Source: Sulfuriflexus mobilis
GTDB lineage: Bacteria > Pseudomonadota > Gammaproteobacteria > AKS1
Assembly (NCBI RefSeq): GCF_003967195.1
Contig: NZ_AP018725.1
Location: 310,001 to 374,000, forward strand
Direction: 5' to 3'
DNA: 64,000 nucleotides
Shown: positions 20,447 through 30,310 of the stretch, piece after piece
Layout: every line of letters starts with the position of its first letter
Position numbering within the stretch: the first letter of the stretch is position 1
Translations under genes and position numbers: made by a program
Notes under the pieces: model-generated
Told to the model about the DNA's origin: nothing
Databases searched by the model: none
What the model saw: the letters and a program-made list of their open reading frames with translations, nothing else

Positions 20447-21625
20447 ATGTCTTTTATCAAGCTGACTGATCTGGACCTGGCCGGCAAGCGGGTATTGATT
20501 CGCGCCGACCTGAACGTACCGGTTAAAGATGGCAAGGTTACTTCGGATGCGCGTATTGCGGCCTCCATGCCAACCATTGAACACTGCATGCAGGCCGGTG
20601 CCTCGGTCATGGTCATGTCGCACCGTGGTCGCCCGGAAGAAGGCAAGGCCGATGAAGAAAATTCCATGGCGCCGATCGCTGCGGATATGTCGACCAAGCT
20701 GGGCAAGGAAGTGCGCCTGATCAAGGATTACCTGGGCGGTGGTTTCGATGTCGCCGCCGGTGAGTGTGTGCTGCTGGAAAACGTGCGTTTCAATGCCGGC
20801 GAGAAAAAAGACGACGAGGCACTGGCGAAGAAGTATGCGGCACTGTGTGACGTCTTTGTCATGGATGCCTTCGGTACCGCACACCGCGCCCAGGCCTCTA
20901 CTCATGGTGTCGGCAAGTTTGCGCCGACCGCCTGTGCCGGACTGTTGCTTGCCAACGAACTGGACTGTCTTGAGAAGGCACTGGCCAACCCGGCCCGCCC
21001 AATGGTAGCCATTGTCGGTGGCTCCAAGGTCTCTACCAAACTGACCGTGCTCGAGGCCCTGTCTGAGAAGGTTGACCAGCTCGTGGTCGGGGGCGGCATC
21101 GCCAATACCTTCCTCAAGGCCATGGGTCACAATGTCGGCAAGTCACTCTGCGAAGATGACCTCGTTGATACGGCCAAGGACCTGATTAAGAAAATGAAGG
21201 AACGTGGCGCCAATATCCCGATCGCGGTCGACGTTGTTTGCGGCAAGAAGTTTGACGAAAACGAGCCGGCAGTCCTGAAAACACCGGAAGAGGTCGAGGA
21301 CGATGATATGATTTTTGATATCGGCCCGAAATCTGCCCAGGAACTGGCCGACATTATCAGCAAGGCCGGTACCATTATCTGGAACGGCCCGGTGGGCGTG
21401 TTTGAATTCGACCAGTTTGGCGCGGGCACCAAGACGGTTTCCATGGCCATCGCCAATGCTGACGGCTTCAGTCTGGCCGGTGGCGGTGACACGATTGCCG
21501 CGATCCAGAAGTACGATATTTACGATAAGGTGTCTTACATCTCGACCGCGGGTGGTGCCTTCCTCGAGTATCTCGAGGGCAAGATCCTGCCAGCCGTGGC
21601 GATGCTGGAAGAGCGCGCCAAATAA
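20447..21625 (+). CDS. pgk: Phosphoglycerate kinase
   Basis: A 392-aa monomeric kinase transferring phosphate between 1,3-bisphosphoglycerate and ADP. N-terminal substrate motif [11 protein letters not shown] and HRGRPEEG; hinge and nucleotide domain with [19 protein letters not shown] and [10 protein letters not shown]-terminal GGGDTIAA. Length is normal. TTTAGGAGTTACAAG supplies a strong ribosome-binding site. Neighbours gap and pyk make this a compact lower-glycolysis block. Confidence 0.97.
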   Translation: MSFIKLTDLDLAGKRVLIRADLNVPVKDGKVTSDARIAASMPTIEHCMQAGASVMVMSHRGRPEEGKADEENSMAPIAADMSTKLGKEVRLIKDYLGGGFDVAAGECVLLENVRFNAGEKKDDEALAKKYAALCDVFVMDAFGTAHRAQASTHGVGKFAPTACAGLLLANELDCLEKALANPARPMVAIVGGSKVSTKLTVLEALSEKVDQLVVGGGIANTFLKAMGHNVGKSLCEDDLVDTAKDLIKKMKERGANIPIAVDVVCGKKFDENEPAVLKTPEEVEDDDMIFDIGPKSAQELADIISKAGTIIWNGPVGVFEFDQFGAGTKTVSMAIANADGFSLAGGGDTIAAIQKYDIYDKVSYISTAGGAFLEYLEGKILPAVAMLEERAK

Positions 21626-21641
21626 GTGGGCAATACTCGGG

Positions 21642-21660
21642 TGGCTAGCAAGGGCTAGCC
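21642..21660 (+). other. Small hairpin between pgk and pyk
   Basis: GGCTAG and CTAGCC surround a CAAGGG-type loop, 17 bases after the pgk stop. No T-run follows. It may mark a processing site; function unknown. Confidence 0.35.
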
Positions 21661-21731
21661 GCTGTCATGCAGGGCGAATTGTAGTACCCTGAAGTGCTGC
21701 CTAAGCAGCCCAAGACATTTGAAAGAAGGTA

Positions 21732-23180
21732 ATGAACAGAAGAACCAAAATTGTGGCCACATTAGGCCCACGCTCAGATGACCCCAAGGTCCTCGACCGG
21801 ATGATTGAAGCCGGCATGGATGTGGCACGTCTGAATTTCTCTCACGATGCCCACGAAGTGCATAAAGAACGTGCCAAGACAGCACGTAATCGGGCGCGTG
21901 CTCACGGTCGTCAGATCGGCGTTATCATTGATCTGCAGGGCCCGAAGATTCGCATCGAACGTTTTGCCAACGGTAAGATCGAGCTGACCGATGGTGACAA
22001 CTTCATCCTTGATTCCGCACATGACCCGAACCAGGGCAACCAGGAGCGTGTCGGTATTGCCTACAAGGAATTGCCGAACGATGTTGGCCGCGGTGATACC
22101 CTGTTACTCAATGATGGTCGCATCCTGCTGTGGGTAGAAGAGGTCGAAGGCACGGAGGTCCGCTGCCGCGTCACCCAGGGTGGAGAGCTCTCTGACCGCA
22201 AAGGCATTAATAAGCAGGGTGGCGGTCTTTCAGCCCCCGCGCTGACCGATAAGGACCGTGCAGACATCCTTTCCGCTGCAGACATCAAGGCCGATTACCT
22301 GGCCGTGTCTTTTGTCCGTAACGCCGAGGATGTTAACGAGGCTCGCCGTTTGCTGCGCGCGGCCGGTGGCGAAGGCGGCATTATCGCCAAGGTTGAACGT
22401 GCCGAGGCACTCGATAAGCTCGAAGAGATCATCGAGGCCAGTGATGCCATCATGGTCGCCCGTGGTGACCTGGGTGTTGAGATCGGTGACGAGGCCCTGC
22501 CACCCGTACAGAAGCGCATGATTTCCCTGGCCCGCGAGATGAACCGTGTTGTTATCACGGCCACGCAGATGATGGAGTCGATGATCGAAAGCCCGATCCC
22601 GACCCGTGCCGAGGTCTTCGACGTCGCCAATGCGGTGCTTGACGGCACCGATGCGGTGATGTTGTCTGCCGAGACCGCCGTGGGCAAATACCCGGACAAG
22701 GTCATCGCGGCCATGCACCGTATCTGTCTCGGCGTTGAGAAACAGCGCGCGGTGACCCACTCTGATCACCGTATCAACACGGAATTCGAACATATCGATG
22801 AAGCCGTGGCCATGGCGAGTATGTACACCGCCAATCACCTCGGTGTGAAGGCGATTGCCGCCTTGACGGAGTCTGGCTCGACGGCCTTGTGGATGTCACG
22901 GATCAGTTCCGGTATCCCGATTTATGCCCTGACCAGTCATGTGCAGACGCGGCGTAAGGTCACACTCTATCGTGGTGTCTACCCGGTGAGTTTTGAAACG
23001 ACCAGTAATGACCATGCGGTGGTGAACAAAGAGGCCATTGATGAACTCGTTCGACGTGGCGCGGTACGCGACGGTGACCTGGTGATTATCACCAAGGGTG
23101 ATTTGATGGGTAAGCTTGGTGGCACCAACGCGATGAAGGTCGTACGCGTCGGTGATATGGAAGTACCAGAAGAAACCTGA
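21732..23180 (+). CDS. pyk: Pyruvate kinase
   Basis: A 482-aa pyruvate kinase converting phosphoenolpyruvate and ADP to pyruvate and ATP. N-terminal KIVATLGPRSDDP, the barrel motif MVARGDLGVEIG, the substrate-loop ITATQMMESMIESPIPTRAE and the C-terminal regulatory domain are all present. GAAAGAAGG precedes the ATG. Its place between pgk and fba is common in autotrophic gammaproteobacteria, where it drains fixed carbon into central metabolism. Confidence 0.97.
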   Translation: MNRRTKIVATLGPRSDDPKVLDRMIEAGMDVARLNFSHDAHEVHKERAKTARNRARAHGRQIGVIIDLQGPKIRIERFANGKIELTDGDNFILDSAHDPNQGNQERVGIAYKELPNDVGRGDTLLLNDGRILLWVEEVEGTEVRCRVTQGGELSDRKGINKQGGGLSAPALTDKDRADILSAADIKADYLAVSFVRNAEDVNEARRLLRAAGGEGGIIAKVERAEALDKLEEIIEASDAIMVARGDLGVEIGDEALPPVQKRMISLAREMNRVVITATQMMESMIESPIPTRAEVFDVANAVLDGTDAVMLSAETAVGKYPDKVIAAMHRICLGVEKQRAVTHSDHRINTEFEHIDEAVAMASMYTANHLGVKAIAALTESGSTALWMSRISSGIPIYALTSHVQTRRKVTLYRGVYPVSFETTSNDHAVVNKEAIDELVRRGAVRDGDLVIITKGDLMGKLGGTNAMKVVRVGDMEVPEET

Positions 23181-23240
23181 TGGCTTTAACAAGAAGTTTT
23201 TTTTCAGTAACACAGTAACGATAAATTACAGGAGGTCCAC

Positions 23241-24305
23241 ATGGCCCTGATATCAATGCGACAACTGCTGGACTACGCAGCCGAAAACGATTTCGGTATG
23301 CCAGCATTCAACGTTAACAACATGGAGCAGGTGCATGCCATCATGCAGGCTGCGGATGAGTGTGATAGCCCGGTTATCATGCAAGGTTCAGCCGGTGCCC
23401 GTTCTTATGCAGGCGAACCTTTCCTGCGTCACCTGATCACTGCCGCCACCGAAATGTACCCGCACATCCCGGTTGTCATGCACCAGGACCATGGTTCAGA
23501 GCCAGCGGTTTGTCTGCGTTCTATCCAGTCCGGCTTCACCTCGGTGATGATGGACGGTTCCCTGATGGCCGACATGAAGACCCCGGCCAGCTTCGAGTAC
23601 AATGTTGAAGTGACCAAGGAAGTCGTGAAGATGGCCCACGCCGGTGGTGTTTCCGTTGAGGGTGAACTGGGTTGCCTGGGTTCACTGGAAACCGGTGAAA
23701 TGGGTGAAGAAGATGGCCACGGTGCCGAAGGCAAGCTGGACATGGACCAGCTGCTGACCGGTGTTGAAGAAGCGGCTGACTTTGTTAAGGCTACCGGTGT
23801 TGATGCCCTGGCGATCGCCATCGGTACCTCACACGGTGCCTACAAGTTCACCAAGGAACCGACTGGTGACATCCTGCGTATCGACCGCATTAAGGAAATC
23901 CACTCGCGTCTGCCTAACACCCACCTGGTGATGCATGGTTCTTCATCTGTGCCGCAGGACTGGCTGGAAATCATCAACAACTACGGTGGTGACATGGGCC
24001 AGACCTATGGTGTGCCGGTTGAAGAAATCCTTGAAGGTATCAAGAACGGCGTGCGCAAGGTCAACATTGATACCGACCTGCGTATGGCCAGCACCGGCGC
24101 GGTTCGCAAGTTCCTGAGCGAAAACCCGTCAAACTTCGACCCACGCAAGTTCCTCAAGGCCTCTACTGCGGCTATGAAGGACATCTGTAAGGCCCGTTAC
24201 GAAGCCTTCGGTTGTGCCGGTCACGCCTCCAAGATCAAGCCCCTGAGCATGGAAGTCATGTTCCAGAAGTATGCCAAGGGTGAGCTCGCGCAGAAGGTCA
24301 AGTAA
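23241..24305 (+). CDS. fba: Class II fructose-1,6-bisphosphate aldolase
   Basis: A 354-aa zinc-dependent aldolase of the Calvin-type (class IIB) group. Zinc and active-site stretches include [47 protein letters not shown] and [10 protein letters not shown]. In autotrophs the same enzyme also makes sedoheptulose-bisphosphate. ACAGGAGGTCCAC is an excellent ribosome-binding site. It is the last gene of the operon; a strong terminator begins 25 bases after the stop. Confidence 0.96.
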   Translation: MALISMRQLLDYAAENDFGMPAFNVNNMEQVHAIMQAADECDSPVIMQGSAGARSYAGEPFLRHLITAATEMYPHIPVVMHQDHGSEPAVCLRSIQSGFTSVMMDGSLMADMKTPASFEYNVEVTKEVVKMAHAGGVSVEGELGCLGSLETGEMGEEDGHGAEGKLDMDQLLTGVEEAADFVKATGVDALAIAIGTSHGAYKFTKEPTGDILRIDRIKEIHSRLPNTHLVMHGSSSVPQDWLEIINNYGGDMGQTYGVPVEEILEGIKNGVRKVNIDTDLRMASTGAVRKFLSENPSNFDPRKFLKASTAAMKDICKARYEAFGCAGHASKIKPLSMEVMFQKYAKGELAQKVK

Positions 24306-24330
24306 GTCGACTGCTCATACGAGTGAATAC

Positions 24331-24362
24331 AAAGGGGCGTACTTCGGTACGCCCCTTTTTTT
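24331..24362 (+). terminator. Terminator of the tkt-gap-pgk-pyk-fba operon
   Basis: AGGGGCGTAC and GTACGCCCCT around a TTCG tetraloop, followed by seven T residues: a textbook intrinsic terminator. Confidence 0.95.
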
Positions 24363-24494
24363 AGTGTCAGTTGTTTTACCTTACTGACACTTATGAGGGT
24401 TTTTTTTAGTGTCAGTTGTTTTACCTTACTGACACTTATGAGGGTTTTCTTAGTGTCAGTTGTTTTACCTTACTAACACTTATGGGGTTTTTTA
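24361..24494 (+). repeat. Three tandem 44-45-bp hairpin repeats
   Basis: Three copies start at 24361, 24406 and 24450. Each has AGTGTCAG, TTGTTTTACCTTA, CTGACACT, then TATGAGGG and a T-run. The first two are nearly identical; the third has CTAACACT and TATGGGG. Each unit is itself a hairpin followed by T residues, so each looks like a terminator. There are no unique spacers, so it is not a CRISPR array. Confidence 0.9.
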
Positions 24495-24524
24495 TTGTTA
24501 CAGGTCTGTGATACATAGAGTTGT

Positions 24525-25187
24525 ATGAAAGAGTCGGTTATCCTTTTGCATGGTATGGGGCGTTCACGCCTGTCGATGGCCCTGTTGGCCGCGAGGTTGC
24601 GCAAGCAGGGTTTTGCTACGCTCAATGTGGGTTACCCTTCCACACGTCAAACGATTGAGCGTCTGAGTGACAAATACCTTGCGCCTGCTATCGCCAAGTG
24701 CAAGGCCAAAGGTGCGGAACGTATCCATCTCGTCACCCATTCTCTGGGCGGTATCATTAGCCGTTATTACTTGCAGGGACATCGCCTGCCAAAAGGCAGT
24801 CGTATCGTCATGCTAAGCCCGCCCAATAAGGGCAGTGAAGTGACAGATGCCATGAAAAGCCGTTGGTTATATCAGGTGATGCTGGGTCCGGCCGGACAGG
24901 TGCTCGGGACCGATGATGACAGCCTGCCGAACAGACTGAAAACGGTTGAAGAAGAGGTGGGGATTATAACGGGTGATCGCAGTTCAGACCCTTGGTTTGA
25001 AAAGCTGTTTCCCGGTGCAAATGATGGCAAGGTTTCTGTTGAACGTAGTCAACTGGATGAAATGGTGGATTTTCTTGTCGTTAATACCGGCCACACCTTT
25101 ATTATGAACAGCATGGCGGTGATGAAGCAGGTGGTGTATTTTCTACAGCATGGCAGCTTCGACAGAGATAAAAAGATAAAGGCCTGA
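24525..25187 (+). CDS. Alpha/beta hydrolase, lipase/PGAP1-like
   Basis: A 220-aa alpha/beta hydrolase. HGMGR near residue 9 forms the oxyanion side; the nucleophile serine lies in LVTHSLGGIISRYYL (about residue 73), and the likely catalytic histidine in NTGHTFIMN near the C-terminus. GRSRLSM, AERIHLVTHS and LSPPNKGSEV resemble the lipase-like group often found in gammaproteobacteria. No signal peptide is visible, so it is probably cytoplasmic. The substrate is unknown. The next gene starts 3 bases after its stop. Confidence 0.8.
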   Translation: MKESVILLHGMGRSRLSMALLAARLRKQGFATLNVGYPSTRQTIERLSDKYLAPAIAKCKAKGAERIHLVTHSLGGIISRYYLQGHRLPKGSRIVMLSPPNKGSEVTDAMKSRWLYQVMLGPAGQVLGTDDDSLPNRLKTVEEEVGIITGDRSSDPWFEKLFPGANDGKVSVERSQLDEMVDFLVVNTGHTFIMNSMAVMKQVVYFLQHGSFDRDKKIKA

Positions 25188-25190
25188 AAA

Positions 25191-25802
25191 ATGCGTATAG
25201 GCTACAAAAAAATCATCTGGCTTGGGATCTTCTTCAGTGTGCTTATCTGGTCAGGGATCAATCCCAGGGATCAGGTGATCTGGTTACTGGAGGTATCTCC
25301 GGCGATGCTGGCCTTGCCGGTGCTCATCTATACGAGGACAAGTTTCCCGCTGACAACATTGGTCTATGTGCTGATATTGTTGCATAGCATAATCCTCATG
25401 GTAGGCGGTCACTATACCTATGCAGAAGTGCCATTCTTCAATGACTTCCCTGATGTGCTGGGGCTTGAACGCAATAACTATGACAAGCTGGGCCACTTTG
25501 CCCAGGGGTTTGTCCCGGCCATTATTGCCCGGGAAATACTGCTGCGTAAGCACGTGGTTGCGGGCAAGGCCTGGCTGGCATTTATTATCGTCAGTATTTG
25601 CCTGGCGATCAGCGCCCTCTACGAGATGTTTGAGTGGGCCGTGGCCACCACCTCGGAAGAGGCCGCCGAGGCCTTCCTCGGTATGCAGGGTTATGTCTGG
25701 GATACGCAGGCCGACATGTTCACGGCCCTGCTCGGTGCCATCGTGGCATTGCTGTTACTCAGTCGCGTACATGATCGGCAGCTGGCGCGGCTAGTCAGGT
25801 AA
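25191..25802 (+). CDS. DUF2238/YjdF-type inner-membrane protein
   Basis: A 203-aa integral membrane protein with about six hydrophobic helices. Conserved-looking charged motifs are RNNYDKLGHFAQGFVPAIIAREILLRK, ALYEMFEWAVA and GYVWDTQADMFTALLGAI, which fit the YjdF/DUF2238 family. The family has no established function. It is tightly coupled to the upstream hydrolase (3-base gap), so the two are probably co-translated and may share a membrane-lipid role; that is inference. Confidence 0.78.
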   Translation: MRIGYKKIIWLGIFFSVLIWSGINPRDQVIWLLEVSPAMLALPVLIYTRTSFPLTTLVYVLILLHSIILMVGGHYTYAEVPFFNDFPDVLGLERNNYDKLGHFAQGFVPAIIAREILLRKHVVAGKAWLAFIIVSICLAISALYEMFEWAVATTSEEAAEAFLGMQGYVWDTQADMFTALLGAIVALLLLSRVHDRQLARLVR

Positions 25803-25828
25803 CCCTATGTAGGCATGGGGATGAAATA

Positions 25829-27682
25829 ATGAAAAAAATAATCCAGGGGCTAACAGATTTCTTTGTACCGATTGACGCGCAAGGGGGGCGCATTTATTCA
25901 CTGGATGGTGCCATTGCAAGTAGCGGCCTGGTAAATGGGCGTATGGCCTATATCCGCGCAGAACAGATCCGGCTCCTTTACCGTCAGGCCTATCTGATGC
26001 TGTTGGCAAATATTATTATTGCTACGGTACTGCTGAGTTTCTATTGGCAATATAAGACCCCGGGAGTATTACTAAGCTGGTTTGCAGCGATTTGTATTCT
26101 CACTGTGTTACGGACAGTATTATTATGGAAGTATTATTTTCCCCGCCCGAGCATTGAAGATTCACCCCGATGGGGTCGGTATTTTATGACAGGTGCGCTG
26201 TTCTCCGGTTGTCTGTGGGGGGCAGGAGGCTATCTTTTGTATTCATCGACGGAATTATATCTGAATTCCCTGCTACTGCTGGTCATCGGCGGCATGATCG
26301 TCGGTTCCGTGACATCGCTGGCGTCCTATTCACAAACCTTTATTCTCTATGCGGTACCTGCAATTACCCCCCTCATTGTCGTGCTGTTGACAGATGAATT
26401 CACCAATAACCAGATACTGGGGCTGGCGGTTATAGGGTTCCTGGTTATCCAGCTGGCGTATTCACGCAACATACAAAGGACCATTACTGATTCGATTGAG
26501 CTGCGATTTGAAAATATTGAATTGCTGGCCGAGTTGGAGAAACGTGCAGAAGTCGATACGAAACTCAGGCAGGCCGCCGAAACAGCCAATATCTCCAAGT
26601 CGCGTTTTCTTGCCGCCAGCAGTCATGACCTACGCCAACCATTACATGCCCTGGGTTTGTTTCTGGATGCACTGTCTTCATCCCGAAATGATGGCGAGCG
26701 AAAAGAAATATTGGAAAAGATCACTAATTCGGTCGATGCCTTGAATACCTTACTGACGGCATTGCTGGATATATCCAAACTGGATGCGGGCACTGTGGAT
26801 ATTAATGTCTGTGCTTTTTATCTGAGAGAGATCACTGACAAACTGGAAACGGAATTTTCAGTCCAGGCGGAGAGAAAAGGTCTGGTGTTTATTTATGATG
26901 TGGATGACCTGCTGGTCAGGACAGACAAATTGCTCCTGAACCGGATACTGAGAAATCTTCTCGATAATGCCATTAAGTACACCAATGAGGGCAAGGTAAG
27001 TATTACTGCAAGACAGAGGCAAGAGGGAGTCCAGATTTGTATTGAAGACAGTGGCAAGGGTGTGCCAGAAGAAGAGCATGAGCGAATCTTTGACGAGTAT
27101 CATCAATTGCACAATCCGGGACGTGATCGGGAGCAAGGCCTGGGTCTGGGCTTGGCAATAGTCCGTCGTCTGTGTGGCTTGCTCGAGCATGAATTGCTCT
27201 TTGATTCTCGACTGAATGACGGGGCAATATTTAAGCTGATGATTCCCGCTGCACGAGCCGAAGATGTGGAAGTCGATATTAAAGAGGCTGGTGCGGGTTC
27301 ATGGATGCTGGATGGTAAGCTTGTCGTCGTCATTGATGATGAGAAATCGATTCTTGATGGTATGCAAACAGTCTTGCAGGGCTGGGGTTGCAAGGTCGTT
27401 GCAGCTGAATCGGCTGAGTCGGTGTTGACTATGCTTGAGACAACCTCACAAACACCAGACATGATCATCAGTGACTATCGTCTGGCAGAAAACAAAACAG
27501 GCATTCAGGCCATTAAGGAAATCAAGCAGGTCTATGGCGAAACTATCCCGGGTGTACTTATTACAGGTGATACTGAAAAGGATATCTTCAAGCAGGCCGA
27601 TCGAAGGGGTTATACCCTGTTACACAAACCCGTAAAGCCGGTGCAACTGCGCATGGTATTTAATCAGCTGCTGCACCAATAA
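25829..27682 (+). CDS. Hybrid sensor histidine kinase with C-terminal receiver
   Basis: A 617-aa membrane kinase. About six membrane helices fill residues 50-220 and no PAS or periplasmic sensor domain is seen. A short coiled coil leads to the H-box ASSHDLRQPLHALGLF (His near 266), then N-box LLDNAIKYTNEG, G-boxes DSGKGVPEEE and GLGLGLAIV, and a receiver with MIISDYRLAENKTG (Asp near 548). Its 3' end overlaps by 23 bases the 3' end of the convergent LuxR-type response regulator, the likely partner. The signal is unknown, perhaps membrane-derived. Confidence 0.9.
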   Translation: MKKIIQGLTDFFVPIDAQGGRIYSLDGAIASSGLVNGRMAYIRAEQIRLLYRQAYLMLLANIIIATVLLSFYWQYKTPGVLLSWFAAICILTVLRTVLLWKYYFPRPSIEDSPRWGRYFMTGALFSGCLWGAGGYLLYSSTELYLNSLLLLVIGGMIVGSVTSLASYSQTFILYAVPAITPLIVVLLTDEFTNNQILGLAVIGFLVIQLAYSRNIQRTITDSIELRFENIELLAELEKRAEVDTKLRQAAETANISKSRFLAASSHDLRQPLHALGLFLDALSSSRNDGERKEILEKITNSVDALNTLLTALLDISKLDAGTVDINVCAFYLREITDKLETEFSVQAERKGLVFIYDVDDLLVRTDKLLLNRILRNLLDNAIKYTNEGKVSITARQRQEGVQICIEDSGKGVPEEEHERIFDEYHQLHNPGRDREQGLGLGLAIVRRLCGLLEHELLFDSRLNDGAIFKLMIPAARAEDVEVDIKEAGAGSWMLDGKLVVVIDDEKSILDGMQTVLQGWGCKVVAAESAESVLTMLETTSQTPDMIISDYRLAENKTGIQAIKEIKQVYGETIPGVLITGDTEKDIFKQADRRGYTLLHKPVKPVQLRMVFNQLLHQ

Positions 27683-28319
27683 GCAGGCCGTTCTCTTCGG
27701 CGCAGCGGATACAGGCGATACGGTTGCTTACCTCCAATGCCTGGAAAATAGCACTGATATGAGACTTGACCGTGTTTTCTGTCAGGTAAAGGCTCTTGGC
27801 AATATCCTTGTTGGAGTAACCCTTGGCGAGCAGGCCGAGTACCTCAAACTGGCGTCTGGTCAGACTATAACGACTGAAGCCGGCCGTGGACTCTTCTGCC
27901 CGCTGGTGGCTGATTTTTGCGACCCGTTGGCGAAGTTCTTCCGGGAGGTATATCTCGCCGTTGAGGATTTTTTTCAGGGCATTGGTCAGTGACAGGCTAT
28001 TGTGAGACTTTGGGATAAAACCGAGTGCCCCCGCATCAATGGCCTGCTTAATGATACGCACATCTTCCTGTGCCGAAAGTACGGCAATCGGTATCCATAA
28101 TTTACGCGACATAATGGCCTTTAACAGGTCAATCCCGTCAAGCCCAGGCAAGCTCAGGTCCAGCAGGATCAGGTCAAAGTCAGGTTTGTCTTCGAGTGAC
28201 TGCAGGGCCTCATCGGCGTTATGTGCCTCGGTAATGGCTAACGCATCAATGGCCTGTACCAATACATGTCGAAGACCATCTATAAATAGCTGGTGATCGT
28301 CAATAATCAGTATATGCAT
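27660..28319 (-). CDS. NarL/LuxR-family response regulator
   Basis: A 219-aa regulator with an N-terminal receiver (IIDDHQLFIDGL, phospho-Asp in DLILLDLSLPGLDG, Lys in IPKSH) and a C-terminal LuxR helix-turn-helix (LTRRQFEVLGLLAKGYSNKDIAKSLYLTENTVKSHI). AGGAG sits five bases before the ATG. It faces the hybrid kinase tail-to-tail with a 23-base overlap, so the pair would be expressed from opposite promoters while sharing the terminal region. Targets are unknown. Confidence 0.92.
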   Translation of the reverse strand: MHILIIDDHQLFIDGLRHVLVQAIDALAITEAHNADEALQSLEDKPDFDLILLDLSLPGLDGIDLLKAIMSRKLWIPIAVLSAQEDVRIIKQAIDAGALGFIPKSHNSLSLTNALKKILNGEIYLPEELRQRVAKISHQRAEESTAGFSRYSLTRRQFEVLGLLAKGYSNKDIAKSLYLTENTVKSHISAIFQALEVSNRIACIRCAEENGLLIGAAAD

Positions 28320-28491
28320 AGGTTCTCCTGCCCTGCGTAAAGCTAGTGCAGGCGGTTAGCGGGTTTTAGCCATTTCGCTAGGGGAATTGTAACATCGGAG
28401 ACTTAGGGAATAACTCATACCATTGGGTGAATTTTATCTGGCCGGGCCGGGCGGGGTTCAGCACTAAAGTGCCAGACAGAAACAAGAGCAT

Positions 28492-29034
28492 TTACTGGCG
28501 GACGGGCCTTTTTTGCAGTTTTCGCTGCAGGCTGCGGCGATGCATGCCCAGCGCGCGGGCGGCGGCTGAGATATTGCCATCATGTTCAGCGAGTATCTTC
28601 TGGATATGTTCCCACTCGAGTCGTTTTACCGACATGGGTTGTTGGGCGGCGTTGATATCGGCATTACCCTCGTCCTGATACAGGGCATCAATAATGGCAT
28701 CGACCTCGACGGGCTTGGTCAGATAATGTCTGGCACCAAGTTTGATGGACTCCACCGCGGTGGCGATGCTGGCAAAGCCGGTCAATACGATCAGACGCAT
28801 ATCAGGATAACGCGAGCTGAGCGTCTCGATGACCCGTAGACCCGATTCATCGCCGATGCATAAATCAATGATGCCGAGTGCCGGTGTATATTGAGCGGCC
28901 AGGCTCAGTGCACTATGGCTGTCATTGGCCTTATGCACAATAAAGTCACGTCGTTCGAGGGCACGGGCGAGTGCATCACGAAAGGCCTCGTCGTCATCGA
29001 CCAGCAGGATACTTTCAGAACGGTCTGTTTCCAT
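28492..29034 (-). CDS. regA: Redox response regulator RegA/PrrA family
   Basis: A 180-aa regulator of the RegA/PrrA/ActR/RoxR family. Receiver features: LLVDDDEAFRDALARAL, phospho-Asp in GIIDLCIGDESG, TGFASIATAVESIKLGA and YLTKPVE. The C-terminal Fis-like helix-turn-helix reads ISAAARALGMHRRSLQRKLQK, the family's DNA-contact motif. In other proteobacteria it controls CO2 fixation, respiration and hydrogen or nitrogen metabolism in response to redox state. It starts 10 bases after the regB stop, so the two are one operon. Confidence 0.92.
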   Translation of the reverse strand: METDRSESILLVDDDEAFRDALARALERRDFIVHKANDSHSALSLAAQYTPALGIIDLCIGDESGLRVIETLSSRYPDMRLIVLTGFASIATAVESIKLGARHYLTKPVEVDAIIDALYQDEGNADINAAQQPMSVKRLEWEHIQKILAEHDGNISAAARALGMHRRSLQRKLQKRPVRQ

Positions 29035-29044
29035 ATCCCCTACC

Positions 29045-30310
29045 TTACACGGTCTTCGACAAGGGCAGCCGGATACGTGTTGTCACGCCGCCACCCTCAC
29101 GGTTGAAAAGACGTACCTCACCGGCAAAGCGGGTAATAATGGAATGGGCAAGAAACAGCCCCAGCCCCATGCCTTCACCTTTTTCACTGTAGGGTTGAGT
29201 GCCGATGAGCTGTTCTGCCTGGTCGCTTAGGCCCTTGCCACGGTCATTAATATCCATGCTCAGACCGTTCACATCCCAGCGCGCCTGCCATTCCACTTCA
29301 TTAGGTGAGGCATCGGCGGCGTTATCGAGGATATTACACAAGGCCTGGCTCAGACTGCGGTCGGCCAGTATGCCGGGGACGGGTTCAGGCCCCTGCCAGT
29401 CTGTATGTATGTGAACAGAGGGGCGCGATTGTTGCCATTCTTCTAACACCTCATGCAGAAAATTCTTCACGGGCAGGATCCCCCCGCCCGTAAGCGAGAC
29501 ACCACCCGCTGAGGCCGAGAGGGTGGCAAGGGCATTCTTGCAACGGCTGATTTGTTCTCTCAGGGTATGGACGAGTCGTTGTGTCTGCGGGTCATCAATG
29601 CTTTCCCTTAACTCCTCACTGAGCAGGGCCATGGTACCCAATGGCGTACCCAGCTCATGCGCGGTACTCGCCGCCAGGGTTCCCAGCACAATGAGTTGTT
29701 CATCACGCAGGTGCTTCTCACGTGCCGCGGCCAGTGCCTGATCCTTGCTGCGCAGGCTGCGGCGCATACCGACAACGAAGTAGGCGATCACGGCAGCACT
29801 AACAACAAAGGCCAGCCACATACCGAACACGTGTTGGCTAAAGCTGTGTTCCTCACCGTGTATATGCGGCAGCGGTACATATTTCCACATCAGCAGGCTG
29901 TAACAGAGCCCCGTGAACAGGGTCAGGATCCAGACATAGGTCGCAGGCAACACGGCCGTGGCGATAATAATCGGTAGCAGGAACAACAGTACAAACGGAT
30001 TGCTGGCCCCACCTGAAAGGTAGAGCAGGCTGCTAAGGGCAAGCACATCCACCATAAGCTGCAAGAGGAACTCCAGTTGACCGACAGGTCCACCCCATGT
30101 CAGGCGCAGTCGGGTAAAGACATTGAACAACGCCAGGGCGATGAGCACCAGCGACATGGAGGTGGCCGGTATCGGCATGCCCAGGAAGGCGACCACGGCA
30201 TAAATGAGCACGCCCCAACAGATGACGGTAATTATCCTGAGAGTAAATAGTCGCCTGAGATTTTGTCTCTCGGCATGGTCATGGCGATGTGCGGGCTTTG
30301 TGTCGGTCAT
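29045..30310 (-). CDS. regB: Redox sensor histidine kinase RegB/PrrB family
   Basis: A 421-aa membrane kinase with about six membrane helices, then a kinase core. The quinone-site motif of the family, GGASNPF, lies in the third/fourth helix loop. H-box: LAASTAHELGTPLGTMALL. The redox cysteine region is present: REQISRCKNAL places a cysteine where RegB has its regulatory Cys265. G-box motifs NDRGKGLSDQ and GEGMGLGLFLAHSI close the ATPase. It precedes regA in an operon. A RegA-type box lies 107-121 bases upstream of its start. Confidence 0.92.
   Translation of the reverse strand: MTDTKPAHRHDHAERQNLRRLFTLRIITVICWGVLIYAVVAFLGMPIPATSMSLVLIALALFNVFTRLRLTWGGPVGQLEFLLQLMVDVLALSSLLYLSGGASNPFVLLFLLPIIIATAVLPATYVWILTLFTGLCYSLLMWKYVPLPHIHGEEHSFSQHVFGMWLAFVVSAAVIAYFVVGMRRSLRSKDQALAAAREKHLRDEQLIVLGTLAASTAHELGTPLGTMALLSEELRESIDDPQTQRLVHTLREQISRCKNALATLSASAGGVSLTGGGILPVKNFLHEVLEEWQQSRPSVHIHTDWQGPEPVPGILADRSLSQALCNILDNAADASPNEVEWQARWDVNGLSMDINDRGKGLSDQAEQLIGTQPYSEKGEGMGLGLFLAHSIITRFAGEVRLFNREGGGVTTRIRLPLSKTV

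Noticed and set aside
20429-21130. Minus-strand open frame opposite pgk
   Set aside because: It is the complement of a strongly conserved pgk; its protein has no recognisable features.
24361-24494. CRISPR array
   Set aside because: The units are directly adjacent with no unique spacers, there are only three, and no cas gene is near.
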